Shown here one piece after another: positions 27,854-28,486 of a DNA stretch of 28,486 nucleotides. A model generated the notes under the pieces. It was not told where the DNA came from. It searched no databases and was given only the letters and a program-made list of their open reading frames with translations. The position numbers and the translations under genes are program-made. Each line of letters opens with the position of its first letter. The first letter of the stretch is position 1. The stretch comes from a virus. The stretch is from the IMG/VR virus record IMGVR_UViG_3300028298_000024, positions 1-28,486 of that record; one strand, written 5' to 3'.

Positions 27854-28486
27854 CTTAGTAACAAAAGTTTTTAAGTTACTTCTTTTATTATCCCCTATCG
27901 TCATAGGTGCGGATATAAATATGGATATGTTTGACCTGATATTTTTCCGCACAGGGATAATTATATTGTTTATGGCTTCGCTAATTGATACGCCAAAAAG
28001 AGTAATGCCTGTATGGGTAAATAAAATTGTATTCGGATTTATGGGGCTTTGTATCTTCAATATCTTTATCCATACCTTCGCCCCTTGTGTAATGTCGGTA
28101 ACTATGAATTTATTTTTATCAATCATAGGAATATATATTACTTATACCTATCTTGATAAAACTGATTTGACAAAGTATATCTTATTAGCAGGGGCGATAA
28201 ATTTAATATTCCTTTTATTCCAGAGGATAGGATTTGACCCTATATTTGACCAGATACCACAAAGTCAACCTTATCTTGCAGGAGCATTTTTAGGTAATGC
28301 TCCGAGATTAGGGACTTACTTCGCTTTGATAATTCCTTTTATGTATGTTCTTTCTTTGCCTCTTGCGATAATAGTAAGTCTTTTAATCGGGCAGTATGTA
28401 ATGTTAATCCCTATCGCTATCTTGCTTTACACAAGGGATAAAAGTAGAGGATGGAAACTTTTAATCGGGGGTTTTAGTTTAGCGTC
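27843..28486 (+). CDS. O-antigen ligase/polymerase-like membrane protein, 5' part
   Basis: ATG at 27843 overlaps the end of the secreted-protein gene by 11 bases and the frame is open to the window end (214 residues shown, gene continues). At least six membrane helices are evident (IVIGADINMDMFDLIFFRTGI...; IVFGFMGLCIFNIFIHTF; LFLSIIGIYITYTYL). The central QPYLAGAFLGNAPRLGTYFA resembles the GxFxNxNxxAxxLA signature that opens the Wzy_C/O-antigen ligase domain. Such proteins polymerise or ligate lipid-linked O-antigen; phage copies change the host coat in serotype conversion. Family call is moderate because the key loop lies past the edge. Confidence 0.62.
   Translation, partial: MTTNLVTKVFKLLLLLSPIVIGADINMDMFDLIFFRTGIIILFMASLIDTPKRVMPVWVNKIVFGFMGLCIFNIFIHTFAPCVMSVTMNLFLSIIGIYITYTYLDKTDLTKYILLAGAINLIFLLFQRIGFDPIFDQIPQSQPYLAGAFLGNAPRLGTYFALIIPFMYVLSLPLAIIVSLLIGQYVMLIPIAILLYTRDKSRGWKLLIGGFSLA

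Overview
The window is a contiguous stretch of the genome of a tailed double-stranded DNA phage (or prophage) of a bacterium. Every gene I can support lies on the + strand. Genes are tightly packed, with frequent ATGA/TAATG overlaps and AGGAG-type ribosome sites. The DNA is AT-rich and read with the standard bacterial code (TAA, TAG and TGA all act as stops). Two promoters of the bacterial sigma-70 type are visible and no phage RNA polymerase is seen, so host polymerase probably does the transcription. The host cannot be named from sequence alone. Lipoprotein and Sec-type signal peptides, cobalamin-type radical SAM and TMTC-like genes suggest a Gram-negative, probably anaerobic or subsurface bacterium, but that is inference.

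Layout. Bases 1-3741: tail of a recombination/nuclease block (partial PD-(D/E)XK nuclease, zinc-ribbon and winged-helix proteins), then a translationally coupled trio: a DUF7220-type membrane protein, a GNAT-like domain fused to a ParB-associated-type DNA methylase, and a radical-SAM-like protein with unusual cysteine spacing. This trio is a candidate DNA-hypermodification cassette. Bases 3742-4390: a promoter, a leader with mutually exclusive stems, a replication-protein-O-like DNA-binding domain and a cluster of CTTTAAAG palindromes that could be the replication origin. Bases 4391-11646: about 25 small accessory genes (GIY-YIG and VRR-NUC nucleases, zinc proteins, many small membrane proteins, a protein with a 16-copy tetrapeptide repeat), a tRNA-like structure without an anticodon loop, and a candidate four-way-junction RNA.

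Bases 11646-16680: a cell-surface-looking cargo block with two related SAM methyltransferases, a B12-type radical SAM enzyme and a multi-pass TMTC-like glycosyltransferase with a helical-repeat tail. Bases 16681-17547: four small genes. Bases 17582-27384: the late block, with promoter and hairpin leader, a small protein in the small-terminase position, large terminase, a structured intergenic region, portal, scaffold, major capsid protein, a strong terminator, head-completion proteins and fibre-like proteins. Bases 27413-28486: a secreted protein and the start of a membrane protein resembling O-antigen ligase/polymerase, cut by the window end.

How it fits together: the early block would replicate, recombine and perhaps modify phage DNA; the late block packages it and builds the head. 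The methyltransferase/radical SAM/TMTC/Wzy-like genes could remodel host surface glycans, as serotype-converting phages do. No integrase, repressor, endolysin or tape-measure gene was recognised here.
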